Source: Streptomyces melanogenes
GTDB taxonomy: Bacteria; Actinomycetota; Actinomycetes; Streptomycetales; Streptomycetaceae
Reading direction: 5' to 3'
NCBI RefSeq assembly: GCF_014649795.1
Contig: NZ_BMTS01000013.1
Span: forward strand, 141,508 to 205,507
DNA length: 64,000 nt
Shown here: piece after piece, positions 48,226 to 61,409 of the stretch
How the letters are laid out: each line of letters starts with the position of its first letter
Position numbering within the stretch: the stretch's first letter is position 1
The notes under the pieces: generated by a model
Seen by the model: the letters and a program-made list of their open reading frames with translations, nothing else
Databases searched by the model: none
What the model was told of the DNA's origin: nothing
Made by a program: the position numbers and the translations under genes

Positions 48226-48609
48226 TCGGGGGCTCCAGAAATGATTCGGTGGTGGCGGGACATCGCCTGGCTGTCACCGTGCGCCCACGAGAAGCTCGCA
48301 ATTCGCGAAGCTCGCAATACGCCCGAGTGCACCGCTTCACGATCACAGACCGTGATCTTTGCCCATCGGAGGCAGGCGGCAGCAGCCATCGACAACTCGA
48401 CCTGGTTACGGTACGCGCGACTACGCCATCCGGTCAAACCAGCCTCTTCCCGGGGCCCACTGTGCACAGCCTGTGGACAACAACTTGAACCACGTCAGTC
48501 GCCGCGACTACCTTGGCTCGACCCCGACCTTTTCCTTTCTGTCCTTGCCTGTCCTTCCATCCCGTCCCGAGAACCACACATTCGTGGGACCTGCGAGAGA
48601 GCGTGCCTT
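48226..48609. promoter_or_regulatory. rpmH-dnaA divergent promoter region
   Basis: 384 bp between rpmH and dnaA. It contains one perfect DnaA box (48472-48480, TTGTCCACA on the reverse strand) and a one-mismatch box next to it (48461-48469), consistent with DnaA autoregulation as described for Streptomyces dnaA. It also holds a 12-bp direct repeat GAAGCTCGCAAT (48291-48302 and 48307-48318, period 16) and a palindrome GATCAC-N5-GTGATC (48341-48357). No protein-coding frame with good codon use was found. Confidence 0.75.
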
Positions 48610-50394
48610 GTGGCTGACGTACCTGCCGATCTTGCCGCAGTGTGGCCACGAGTGCTGGAGCAGCTCCTCGCGGAGGGCCAGCAGGGCATCGAGCCCAAGG
48701 ACAAGCAGTGGATCGAGCGCTGCCAGCCGCTCGCCCTGGTCGCCGACACGGCACTGCTCGCCGTCCCCAACGAGTGGGGCAAGCGCGTCCTGGAGGGCCG
48801 GCTCGCCCCGCTGATCAGCGACACGCTCAGCCGTGAGTGCGGCCGCCAGATCCGGATCGCGATCACCGTCGACGACTCCGTGGGCGAGCCCCCCGGCGGC
48901 GGCCCGCAGTCCGCGCCGCCCCAGCAGCAGCCCCCGCGCTACCAGGACGACGCCTACGGCCGCCCGGCCGACGACGGCCTGCCGACCGTGCGCCCCGCCT
49001 ACCCGGACTACCAGCAGCAGCGCCCCGAGCCCGGCGCCTGGCCGCGCGCCCAGGAGGACCTGTCCTGGCAGCAGCAGCGCCTGGGCGGCTTCCAGGAGCG
49101 CGACCCGTACGCGACCGCCCGCCCGCAGCAGCCGCAGCACGACTACCGGCAGCCGCAGATGCCCGAGCGCCCGCAGTACGAGCAGCAGTCGCAGCCGTAC
49201 GAGCAGCAGCGCCAGGACCGGCACGAGCGCCACGAGCGGCACGACCTCCCCGAGCCGCAGGCCCCGCAGCACCACGGCGGCCCGCAGCCGGGCGGCGGCG
49301 CCCCGCGCCCGATGGGCGGCCCCTCGTCGTCCTCGGCGCAGCCCGGCGGCCCCGGCGAGCCGCACGCGCGGCTCAACCCCAAGTATCTCTTCGACACGTT
49401 CGTCATCGGTTCCTCGAACCGGTTCGCGCACGCGGCGGCCGTCGCCGTCGCCGAGGCGCCGGCCAAGGCGTACAACCCGCTCTTCATCTACGGGGAGTCG
49501 GGCCTTGGCAAAACGCATCTGCTGCACGCCATCGGGCACTACGCCCGCAGCCTCTACCCCGGCACGCGCGTGCGCTACGTGAGCTCCGAGGAATTCACCA
49601 ACGAGTTCATCAACTCGATCCGCGACGGCAAGGGCGACACCTTCCGCAAGCGGTACCGGGACGTGGACATCCTTCTGGTCGACGACATCCAGTTCCTGGC
49701 GAGCAAGGAGTCGACGCAGGAGGAGTTCTTCCACACGTTCAACACGCTCCACAACGCCAACAAGCAGATCGTGCTCTCCTCCGACCGGCCGCCCAAGCAG
49801 CTGATGACGCTGGAGGACCGGCTGAGGAACCGTTTCGAGTGGGGCCTGACCACCGATGTGCAGCCGCCCGAGCTGGAGACGCGGATCGCGATCCTCCGTA
49901 AGAAGGCGGTGCAGGAGCAGCTCAACGCCCCGCCGGAGGTGCTGGAGTTCATCGCGTCCCGGATCTCGCGGAACATCCGCGAGCTGGAGGGCGCGCTGAT
50001 CCGGGTGACGGCGTTCGCGTCGCTCAACCGGCAGCCGGTGGACCTGGGGCTCACCGAGATCGTGCTGAAGGACCTGATCCCCGGCGGCGAGGACTCGGCG
50101 CCCGAGATCACGGCCGGCGCGATCATGGCGGCGACCGCCGACTACTTCGGGCTCACCGTCGAGGACCTGTGCGGATCCTCGCGCAGCCGGGTCCTGGTGA
50201 CGGCTCGGCAGATCGCGATGTACCTGTGCCGCGAGCTGACCGACCTCTCGCTGCCGAAGATTGGGGCGCAGTTCGGCGGCCGCGACCACACGACGGTGAT
50301 GCACGCCGACCGCAAGATCCGCGCGCTGATGGCCGAGCGGCGCTCCATCTACAACCAGGTCACCGAGCTCACCAACCGCATCAAGAACGGCTGA
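48610..50394 (+). CDS. dnaA: DnaA replication initiator
   Basis: A 594-residue initiator. Domain I is residues 1-~85 (VWPRVLEQLLAEGQQGIEPK), followed by a long Pro/Gln/His/Arg-rich domain II (~90-250) that is characteristic of Streptomyces DnaA. Domain III has Walker A GESGLGKT at 295-302 and Walker B VDILLVDDIQFL; domain IV ends with FGGRDHTTVMHADRKI, the DnaA-box-binding signature. The GTG at 48610 (VADVPADLAAVWPRV) is chosen. A strong terminator follows at 50418, then oriC. Confidence 0.98.
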   Translation: MADVPADLAAVWPRVLEQLLAEGQQGIEPKDKQWIERCQPLALVADTALLAVPNEWGKRVLEGRLAPLISDTLSRECGRQIRIAITVDDSVGEPPGGGPQSAPPQQQPPRYQDDAYGRPADDGLPTVRPAYPDYQQQRPEPGAWPRAQEDLSWQQQRLGGFQERDPYATARPQQPQHDYRQPQMPERPQYEQQSQPYEQQRQDRHERHERHDLPEPQAPQHHGGPQPGGGAPRPMGGPSSSSAQPGGPGEPHARLNPKYLFDTFVIGSSNRFAHAAAVAVAEAPAKAYNPLFIYGESGLGKTHLLHAIGHYARSLYPGTRVRYVSSEEFTNEFINSIRDGKGDTFRKRYRDVDILLVDDIQFLASKESTQEEFFHTFNTLHNANKQIVLSSDRPPKQLMTLEDRLRNRFEWGLTTDVQPPELETRIAILRKKAVQEQLNAPPEVLEFIASRISRNIRELEGALIRVTAFASLNRQPVDLGLTEIVLKDLIPGGEDSAPEITAGAIMAATADYFGLTVEDLCGSSRSRVLVTARQIAMYLCRELTDLSLPKIGAQFGGRDHTTVMHADRKIRALMAERRSIYNQVTELTNRIKNG

Positions 50395-50417
50395 GCCGAC
50401 CGCTCACACGGCCTCAC

Positions 50418-50451
50418 AGGGCGCCCGGGACACCGTCCCGGGCGCCCTTTT
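50418..50451 (+). terminator. dnaA rho-independent terminator
   Basis: A perfect 13-bp stem, AGGGCGCCCGGGA and its complement, with a 5-nt loop, followed by a TTTT run, 24 nt after the dnaA stop. Confidence 0.88.
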
Positions 50452-50454
50452 CCG

Positions 50455-51355
50455 TCGCCTCTACGCGCGCGTGGAGCCTCTCCGCACCCGTCGCCCACGC
50501 GCGCGTGGCGTCTCTCAGCGGCGTCCTCCCGCGTCGCTCGAAGCCTCACCACAGCGCCGTTCCGCCCCTGTGTACGGCCCGCCGCGACCGCTCCGTACGG
50601 CTCGCTCGGGCCTCCGGTGTTCGAATACGGGCCGGTCAGAGGGAGTTCTCCACAGATCCGGGGACTTTTCCCCGTCCACACCCTGGGGACTGTTCAGTTG
50701 TCCAGATTGCTTCCACAGGCCGGCGCCCTGATACTCCATCACCCCAGGTCAGATACTTGTGGATTTGTGCGTGAGCGTGCTCCACAGGCTGTGGATGAAT
50801 TCTCTGTCCACAGCCTGTGGTCAAAGTTGTCCACCGGCGGCCCACAGGCTGGGGCCCGTTGCCCACAGCTTCTCCACAGCGCTGTCCACTGTTCGGCAAC
50901 GCAACACCCCCCATCACCGTGTCGAGTGAAAGGCGTCACACCAACGAGGCCGGTTGGGCTGTGGGGAACGTGGGTAAAGCTGGGGACAGCTCTGGGGAGA
51001 AGTGGGCCCTGCCTGTGCATCGGGTGTGCAGAACTTTCGGGTGTCCACAGAACCGGTGAGTTGTCCACCGGCTCCACCCACAGGCGCGGTGGACAAAAAA
51101 CTGGGTCTGACCTGCAAAAACGGGGTTATCCACGGTTTCCACAGGCCCTACTACTACTCCCACTTAGAGTTAGCTAGGTTTCCGCTTCGAAGTGGGGCCT
51201 GTGCACAACTCGAGCCCGGTGGCTCCCGGGCCGCTCGGCACGACTTGACCCCGACTCGCACCGAGTGTCAGCGGCGTACGTCAGACTGGTCCCCGGCGAT
51301 ACAGCCGACGACGAAAGCCAGCAGGGCGAGCCAGCAACAGCAGGAGGCGGTTCCG
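50455..51355. other. oriC: Chromosomal replication origin oriC
   Basis: The non-coding dnaA-dnaN interval. Five nonamers match the Streptomyces DnaA-box consensus exactly: 50646-50654, 50672-50680, 50790-50798 (reverse), 50804-50812 and 50870-50878. About fourteen more differ at one position, including 50709, 50758, 50778, 50816, 50827, 50859, 50882, 50960, 50981, 51041, 51061, 51088, 51126 and 51200. A less GC-rich stretch with an A6 run (51091-51096), an A5 run (51116-51120) and TA-rich DNA to ~51180 lies on the dnaN side. This layout agrees with the known Streptomyces oriC. A 12-bp repeated palindrome lies at its left edge (50463-50474 and 50497-50508). Confidence 0.95.
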
Positions 51356-52486
51356 GTGAAGATCCGGGTGGAGCGCGATGTTCTCGCGGAGGCGGTGGCG
51401 TGGGTGGCCCGCAGCCTCCCGGCCCGTCCGCCCGCGCCCGTGCTCGCGGGCCTTCTTCTGAAGGCGGAGGACGGCGCCCTCAGCTTCTCCAGCTTCGACT
51501 ACGAGGTCTCGGCGCGGGTTTCGGTCGAGGCCGAGGTCGACGAGGACGGCACGGTGCTCGTCTCGGGCCGCCTGCTCGCCGACATCTGCCGCGCCCTGCC
51601 CAACCGCCCGGTGGAGATTTCCACAGACGGTGTACGGGCGACGGTGGTCTGCGGCTCCTCCCGCTTCACCCTCCACACCCTGCCTGTGGAGGAGTACCCG
51701 GCGCTGCCGCAGATGCCGACCGCCACTGGCACCGTTCCCGGTGAGGTCTTCGCCTCCGCCGCCGCCCAGGTCGCCATCGCCGCCGGGCGCGACGACACGC
51801 TGCCCGTGCTGACCGGCGTCCGGATCGAGATCGAGGGTGACACGGTCACCCTGGCCTCGACCGACCGCTACCGCTTCGCGGTCCGCGAGTTCCTGTGGAA
51901 GCCGGAGAACCCGGACGCCTCCGCGGTCGCCCTGGTGCCCGCCAAGACGCTCCTGGACACCGCCAAGGCCCTGACCAGCGGCGACACGGTCACGCTCGCC
52001 CTGTCGGGCTCGGGCGCCGGCGAGGGCCTGATCGGCTTCGAGGGCGCCGGCCGCCGCACCACGACCCGGCTGCTCGAAGGCGACCTGCCGAAGTACCGGA
52101 CGCTGTTCCCGACCGAGTTCAACTCGGTAGCGGTGATCGAGACCGCGCCCTTCGTCGAGGCCGTCAAGCGCGTCTCCCTGGTCGCCGAGCGCAACACGCC
52201 GGTCCGCCTCAGCTTCGAGCAGGGCGTGCTCATCCTGGAGGCCGGTTCCAGCGACGACGCACAGGCTGTGGAAAGGGTCGACGCCAACCTGGAGGGCGAC
52301 GACATCTCGATCGCCTTCAACCCGACCTTCCTGCTCGACGGCCTGAGCGCCATCGACTCCCCGGTCGCCCAGCTCTCCTTCACCACCTCGACCAAGCCGG
52401 CGCTGCTGAGCGGCAAGCCCGCGCTCGACGCCGAGGCGGACGACGCGTACAAGTACCTGATCATGCCGGTGCGTCTCTCCGGCTGA
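51356..52486 (+). CDS. dnaN: DNA polymerase III beta subunit (sliding clamp)
   Basis: A 376-residue beta clamp made of three repeated domains, which tethers the polymerase to DNA. It begins KIRVERDVLAEAVAWVARSL and contains VLTGVRIEIEGDTVTLASTD and the C-terminal VRLSG. The GTG at 51356 has CAGGAGG at 51341-51347. It lies on the right edge of oriC and heads the gnd-recF-dciA-gyrB-gyrA block. Confidence 0.97.
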   Translation: MKIRVERDVLAEAVAWVARSLPARPPAPVLAGLLLKAEDGALSFSSFDYEVSARVSVEAEVDEDGTVLVSGRLLADICRALPNRPVEISTDGVRATVVCGSSRFTLHTLPVEEYPALPQMPTATGTVPGEVFASAAAQVAIAAGRDDTLPVLTGVRIEIEGDTVTLASTDRYRFAVREFLWKPENPDASAVALVPAKTLLDTAKALTSGDTVTLALSGSGAGEGLIGFEGAGRRTTTRLLEGDLPKYRTLFPTEFNSVAVIETAPFVEAVKRVSLVAERNTPVRLSFEQGVLILEAGSSDDAQAVERVDANLEGDDISIAFNPTFLLDGLSAIDSPVAQLSFTTSTKPALLSGKPALDAEADDAYKYLIMPVRLSG

Positions 52487-52606
52487 TCCACCCGGCTGAC
52501 CTGCGGGGCCATGTTCGTCTGAGCGGCCGACCCCACAGGTGTGTGCCCGTGTCCGGGCGTAGTCTCGGACACGGGTACGAACGCCACAACGTCAAAGGAT
52601 CATGTG

Positions 52607-53485
52607 ATGGAGCTCGGTCTCGTCGGCCTCGGCAAGATGGGCGGCAACATGCGCGAGCGGATTCGCCGCGCAGGCCACACCGTCATCGGTTACGACCGCA
52701 ACCCGGACGTCGCCGATGTCCACAGCCTCGAAGAGCTTGTGGGCAAGCTCAAGGGCCCGCGCGTGGTCTGGGTGATGGTCCCGGCCGGTGCCGCGACCCA
52801 GTCGACCATCGACGAGCTGGCCGAGCTGCTCTCCCCCGGCGACGTGGTCGTCGACGGCGGCAACTCCCGCTGGACCGACGATGAGAAGCACGCCGTCGAG
52901 CTGGGCCTCAAGGGCATCGGCTTCGTCGACTGCGGCGTCTCCGGCGGCGTCTGGGGCCTGGAGAACGGCTACGCGCTGATGTACGGCGGCGACGCCGAGA
53001 ACGTGGCGAAGGTCCAGCCGATCTTCGACGCGCTCAAGCCCGAGGGCGAGTTCGGCTCGGTCCACGCGGGCAAGGTCGGCGCCGGCCACTTCGCCAAGAT
53101 GGTCCACAACGGCATCGAGTACGCGATGATGCAGGCGTACGCCGAGGGCTGGGAGCTCCTGGAGAAGGTCGACTCCGTCACCGACGTGCGCGAGGTCTTC
53201 CGCAGCTGGCAGGAGGGCACGGTCATCCGTTCCTGGCTGCTGGACCTGGCGGTCAACGCCCTCGACGAGGACGAGCACCTCGACCAGCTGCGCGGCTTCG
53301 CCGCGGACTCCGGCGAGGGCCGGTGGACCGTGGAGGCCGCCATCGACAACGCCGTGCCGCTGCCCGCGATCACCGCGTCGCTGTTCGCGCGGTTCGCGTC
53401 CCGGCAGGACGACTCCCCGCAGATGAAGATGATCGCGGCGCTGCGCAACCAGTTCGGCGGCCACGCGGTCGAGTCCAAGAAGTAG
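52607..53485 (+). CDS. gnd: 6-phosphogluconate dehydrogenase, decarboxylating (short GndA type)
   Basis: A 292-residue enzyme of the short (YqeC-type) 6-phosphogluconate dehydrogenase group. The Rossmann motif is LGLVGLGKMGGNMRERI, followed by DGGNSRWTDDEKHA, CGVSGGVWGLENGY and the substrate-binding HAGKVGAGHFAKMVHNGIEY. It oxidises 6-phosphogluconate to ribulose-5-phosphate. It is placed between dnaN and recF, a position conserved in Streptomyces, and is a metabolic insertion in an otherwise replication block. The ATG follows AAAGGAT. Confidence 0.94.
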   Translation: MELGLVGLGKMGGNMRERIRRAGHTVIGYDRNPDVADVHSLEELVGKLKGPRVVWVMVPAGAATQSTIDELAELLSPGDVVVDGGNSRWTDDEKHAVELGLKGIGFVDCGVSGGVWGLENGYALMYGGDAENVAKVQPIFDALKPEGEFGSVHAGKVGAGHFAKMVHNGIEYAMMQAYAEGWELLEKVDSVTDVREVFRSWQEGTVIRSWLLDLAVNALDEDEHLDQLRGFAADSGEGRWTVEAAIDNAVPLPAITASLFARFASRQDDSPQMKMIAALRNQFGGHAVESKK

Positions 53486-53528
53486 TCCACAGGCTGTTGG
53501 CAGGGCCGGGGGAGGTCGGCGCACCACC

Positions 53529-54650
53529 ATGCACGTCACGCATCTCTCGCTGGCCGACTTCCGCTCGTACGCCCGGGTCGAGGTTCCGCTCGACCCGGGC
53601 GTCACCGCTTTCGTGGGCGCCAACGGCCAGGGCAAGACGAATCTCGTCGAGGCGGTCGGCTATCTGGCGACCCTCGGCAGCCACCGCGTCTCCTCGGACG
53701 CGCCGCTGGTGCGCATGGGCGCCGACCGGGCGATCATCCGCGCGGCCGTGACCCAGGGCGAGCGTTCCCAGCTGATCGAGCTGGAGCTGAACCCGGGCCG
53801 CGCGAACCGGGCCCGTATCAACCGCTCCTCGCAGGTCAGACCGCGTGACGTGCTGGGGATAGTGCGGACCGTGCTCTTTGCGCCGGAGGATCTGGCGCTG
53901 GTCAAGGGCGACCCCGGTGAGCGGCGGCGGTTCCTGGACGAGCTGGTCACCGCGCGCTCCCCGCGCATGGCGGCCGTCCGCTCCGACTACGACCGCGTCC
54001 TCAAGCAGCGCAACACCCTGCTGAAGTCGGCCGCGATGGCCCGGCGGCACGGCGGCCGCGGCATGGACCTGTCGACGCTCGACGTGTGGGACCAGCATCT
54101 GGCGCGGGCGGGCGCGGAGCTGCTCGCCCAGCGCCTCGACCTGATCGCCACGCTCCAGCCGCTCGCCGACAAGGCGTACGAGCAGCTGGCGCCCGGCGGC
54201 GGTCCGGTCGCGCTGGAGTACCGCCCGTCGGCGCAGGGCGAGGCCGTCGCCCGCGAGGAGCTGTACGGCCAGCTCATGGCCGCGCTCGCCGACGTACGCA
54301 AGCAGGAGATCGAGCGGGGCGTCACCCTGGTCGGGCCGCACCGCGACGACCTGCTGCTCAAGCTCGGCCAGCTGCCCGCCAAGGGATACGCCAGCCACGG
54401 CGAGTCCTGGTCGTACGCGCTGGCGCTGCGGCTCGCCTCCTACGACCTGCTGCGGGCCGAGGGCAACGAGCCGGTCCTGGTCCTGGACGACGTCTTCGCG
54501 GAGCTGGACGCCCGGCGCCGTGAACGGCTGGCGGAGCTGGTGGCTCCGGGCGAGCAGGTGCTGGTGACGGCGGCCGTGGACGACGACGTGCCGGGCGTCC
54601 TCGCGGGGGCGCGGTACGAGGTCGCCGCGGGGGAGGTGGCGCGGGTATGA
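53529..54650 (+). CDS. recF: RecF recombination mediator
   Basis: A 373-residue SMC-like ATPase that loads RecA at gaps. Walker A is GANGQGKT (residues 30-37); the SMC-like signature and Walker B occur in SYALALRLASYDLLR and EPVLVLDDVFAELDARRRE. The N-terminal THLSLADFRSYARVEVPLDP is typical. The stop overlaps the start of the dciA gene by 4 nt (54647-54650). Confidence 0.96.
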   Translation: MHVTHLSLADFRSYARVEVPLDPGVTAFVGANGQGKTNLVEAVGYLATLGSHRVSSDAPLVRMGADRAIIRAAVTQGERSQLIELELNPGRANRARINRSSQVRPRDVLGIVRTVLFAPEDLALVKGDPGERRRFLDELVTARSPRMAAVRSDYDRVLKQRNTLLKSAAMARRHGGRGMDLSTLDVWDQHLARAGAELLAQRLDLIATLQPLADKAYEQLAPGGGPVALEYRPSAQGEAVAREELYGQLMAALADVRKQEIERGVTLVGPHRDDLLLKLGQLPAKGYASHGESWSYALALRLASYDLLRAEGNEPVLVLDDVFAELDARRRERLAELVAPGEQVLVTAAVDDDVPGVLAGARYEVAAGEVARV

Positions 54651-55198
54651 GCGAGCACTCCGGTAACGAGACGCCGACGCCCAAGGTTCCCGAGTCCTCC
54701 GGCGTCGACCTCGCGCGCGTGGCGCTGCGCGCCGCCAAGGAGCAGGCCAAGGCGCGGGGCGCCGCCGCACAGCAGAAGAAGCAGGCCCGCCGTGGTGGCG
54801 GCCTGCGCTCCGGCGCACGCGCGGACGGGCGCGACCCGCAGCCGCTGGGCGCCGCGATCAACCGGCTGATCACCGAGCGCGGCTGGGAGACCCCGGCCGC
54901 GGTGGGCGGCGTGATGGGCCGCTGGCCGCAGATCGTCGGCGACGACCTGGCCAACCACTGCGTTCCGCTGCGCTACGACGAGGACCCCGACGAGCGCGTG
55001 CTCACCGTGCAGTGCGACTCCACGGCGTGGGCGACCCAGCTGCGCCTGCTCGCGCCCCAGCTGGTGGCCCGGCTGAACGCGGACCTGGGCCACGGCACGG
55101 TCCGGATGATCAAGGTCCTGGGCCCGGGTGGGCCGCCCACGCGCTACGGGCGCCTGCGGGCCCCGGGCAGCACGGGGCCGGGCGACACGTACGGGTGA
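54647..55198 (+). CDS. dciA: DciA (DUF721), helicase-operating protein
   Basis: A 183-residue protein with a basic, low-complexity N-terminus and the DUF721 domain (~60-160: RGWETPAAVGGVMGRWPQIV, then CDSTAWATQLRLLAPQLVAR). DUF721 proteins at this position between recF and gyrB are DciA; in mycobacteria DciA is essential and interacts with DnaB for helicase loading or operation. The DnaC/DnaI-type loaders are absent here, so DciA is the likely partner of the dnaB gene at 13-15 kb. It is translationally coupled to recF. Confidence 0.9.
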   Translation: MSEHSGNETPTPKVPESSGVDLARVALRAAKEQAKARGAAAQQKKQARRGGGLRSGARADGRDPQPLGAAINRLITERGWETPAAVGGVMGRWPQIVGDDLANHCVPLRYDEDPDERVLTVQCDSTAWATQLRLLAPQLVARLNADLGHGTVRMIKVLGPGGPPTRYGRLRAPGSTGPGDTYG

Positions 55199-55317
55199 GG
55201 GCAGGGCGCCCCCGCCCGCCCCGCCGCACCCGCTCCGCCCTGTCCCGTACCGAAGAACCCGCCACCGTCCCCCTGTTGGCGGACCTCGCGCGCCAGGAAA
55301 CCGGGCGGTACGGGTGA
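55195..55317 (+). CDS. Possible 40-residue small ORF after dciA
   Basis: A GTG overlapping the dciA stop (GTGA) opens a 40-codon frame in a different phase with about 85% G/C in third positions, containing TEEPATVPLLADLARQETGR. The coupling geometry is like that of recF-dciA and sigM-antisigma. The N-terminal part is Arg/Pro-rich and may be non-functional. It could be a small protein or an extension fused to dciA in relatives. Confidence 0.25.
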   Translation: MRAGRPRPPRRTRSALSRTEEPATVPLLADLARQETGRYG

Positions 55318-55638
55318 GGCGTCCCTCACGGTAGCCGGAGGTTGACAGGCCGAAGCGCTGAATGCCGGTGTGAGGCTCTTGGAGCCCCTGCCCGGATATG
55401 GGGAGTCGGTAGCCGCCCGCTCAGGGCGGCACATGCGGACTCAGGTACCGGCAAACCCCCATTCATGTCGGCGCTACCGGTAGACTGGTCAATAATCCCG
55501 CCCTCCTCGCGGGACCCACCGAATGACGCGGTCGGACGCGCTGCCCCTGCGGGGCGCCGCCGGACGCTGACCATCGCTGAACGACGCAGCCGCTCCTGTC
55601 TGCCCAGGAAGGCTGTGCTGTGCCAGAAAGGGCGCTTC
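55199..55638 (+). promoter_or_regulatory. gyrB upstream region
   Basis: 440 bp before gyrB that contains a TTGACA at 55343-55348, a 7-bp GCCGCCC/GGGCGGC hairpin at 55412-55430, and a TAGACT hexamer at 55481-55486 that could be a -10 element. A supercoiling-sensitive promoter is expected for gyrB but cannot be read from sequence alone. Apart from the possible 40-codon ORF at its left end, nothing else is evident. Confidence 0.4.
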
Positions 55639-57678
<2,040 letters not shown>

Positions 57679-57722
57679 GTCGGTCTGTCGCTGACCGCTT
57701 CGAAAGGACTTGAGAACCAGCA

Positions 57723-60335
<2,613 letters not shown>

Positions 60336-60338
60336 AGC

Positions 60339-61019
60339 GTGAGTGGAGCCACGGGCGCCGGATCGGCCGCTTCCGGAGCGAACGGTGCCCGTGGCCCTGC
60401 CGCGGACTCCCAGGGGGTAACGGTGACCGACACCCGCGGGCCCAAGGCCCGGTCCGACTACGAGGGATACGCCGCCGGGGCACTGCCCGGCGAGCGCGAG
60501 AAGCCCGCCTCGGGCCCCGCGCAGCCGTACCACCCGCCGCAGGCCTACCCGACGTCCCAGAACGGGACGCAGGGCGGCCAGCAGCGCGGCGGCGGCTCGT
60601 CGTCCGCCGCGATCCGCCGGCCCCGCACAGGGGCCCGTACGACACCGCGTACGCGCAAGGCACGGCTGCGGGTGGCCAAGGCCGACCCGTGGTCGGTGAT
60701 GAAGGTCAGCTTCCTGCTCTCCATCGCGCTGGGCGTGTGCACGGTGGTGGCGTCGGCGGTCCTGTGGATGGTCATGGACGCCATGGGCGTCTTCTCGTCC
60801 GTGGGCGGGACCATCAGCGAGGCCACCGGCTCCAACGAGTCCAACGGCTTCGACCTGCAGTCCTTCCTGTCGCTGCCGCGCGTGCTGATCTTCACCTCGG
60901 TGATCGCGGTCATCGACGTGGTGCTCGCCACCGCGCTGGCGACGCTCGGCGCGTTCATCTACAACCTCTCGGCCGGTTTCGTGGGCGGCATCGAGCTCAC
61001 GCTGGCCGAGGACGAGTAG
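60339..61019 (+). CDS. DUF3566 membrane protein
   Basis: A 226-residue protein. A disordered Gly/Pro/Ala/Arg-rich N-terminus (~1-115) is followed by VMKVSFLLSIALGVCTVVAS and a second hydrophobic helix VLIFTSVIAVIDVVLATALA, the DUF3566 domain. The family is conserved immediately after gyrA in actinobacteria, including Mycobacterium tuberculosis Rv0007. Function is unknown. The GTG at 60339 starts 3 nt after the gyrA stop, so translation is probably coupled. Confidence 0.85.
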   Translation: MSGATGAGSAASGANGARGPAADSQGVTVTDTRGPKARSDYEGYAAGALPGEREKPASGPAQPYHPPQAYPTSQNGTQGGQQRGGGSSSAAIRRPRTGARTTPRTRKARLRVAKADPWSVMKVSFLLSIALGVCTVVASAVLWMVMDAMGVFSSVGGTISEATGSNESNGFDLQSFLSLPRVLIFTSVIAVIDVVLATALATLGAFIYNLSAGFVGGIELTLAEDE

Positions 61020-61129
61020 GCGCGGGTTGCCGCAGGTCGAACGGGGGGCGGCTATCGATTTTGGGACTGGCCCCCACGTGCGCTAATCTTCAGAGGTCAG
61101 CGCGCGGGGGACATCCCGCAGAGCGCGGC

Positions 61130-61203
61130 GGGGCTATAGCTCAGTTGGTTAGAGCGCATCCCTGATAAGGATGAGGCCACAGGTTCAAATCCTGTTAGCC
61201 CCA
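61130..61203 (+). tRNA. tRNA-Ile (GAT)
   Basis: A 74-nt cloverleaf with acceptor stem GGGGCTA/TAGCCCC, D arm GCTCAGTTGGTTAGAGC, anticodon arm CATCC-CTGATAA-GGATG with anticodon GAT (61164-61166), and T arm ACAGG-TTCAAAT-CCTGT. The discriminator is A61203; CCA is not encoded and must be added by the Cca enzyme. Its position after gyrA-DUF3566 is conserved in actinobacteria. Confidence 0.98.
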
Positions 61204-61211
61204 CAGTGCAG

Positions 61212-61244
61212 AAGGTCCCCGGACGAGAGTCCGGGGACCTTTTC
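61212..61244 (+). terminator. Terminator after tRNA-Ile
   Basis: A perfect 13-bp stem, AAGGTCCCCGGAC and its complement, with a GAGA tetraloop, followed by TTTTC. Confidence 0.88.
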
Positions 61245-61409
61245 GTTGTGCCGTGCGGTCCCCGTGCCGTGCGGTTCTCGTAGTGGGTGATCCCCGCGCC
61301 GGTGGGGCCCCGCCGTGTACGTACTACGTACGTACACGAAGAAGCCCGGCAACTCGGGGGAGTCGCCGGGCTCGTGTCTCGCAAGCTCGGGCAGGAGCTG
61401 GGAGAGCGG

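Noticed and set aside
48508..50304. 598-codon frame antisense to dnaA
   Set aside because: Shadow of dnaA; low-complexity Arg/Val/Leu/His composition.
50640..51150. Short repeated sequences resembling a CRISPR array
   Set aside because: Repeats are DnaA-box nonamers in both orientations with irregular spacing, not constant repeats with spacers.
61204..61409. tRNA-Ala or a second tRNA after tRNA-Ile
   Set aside because: Only the terminator and a short promoter-like gap follow; no second cloverleaf was found.
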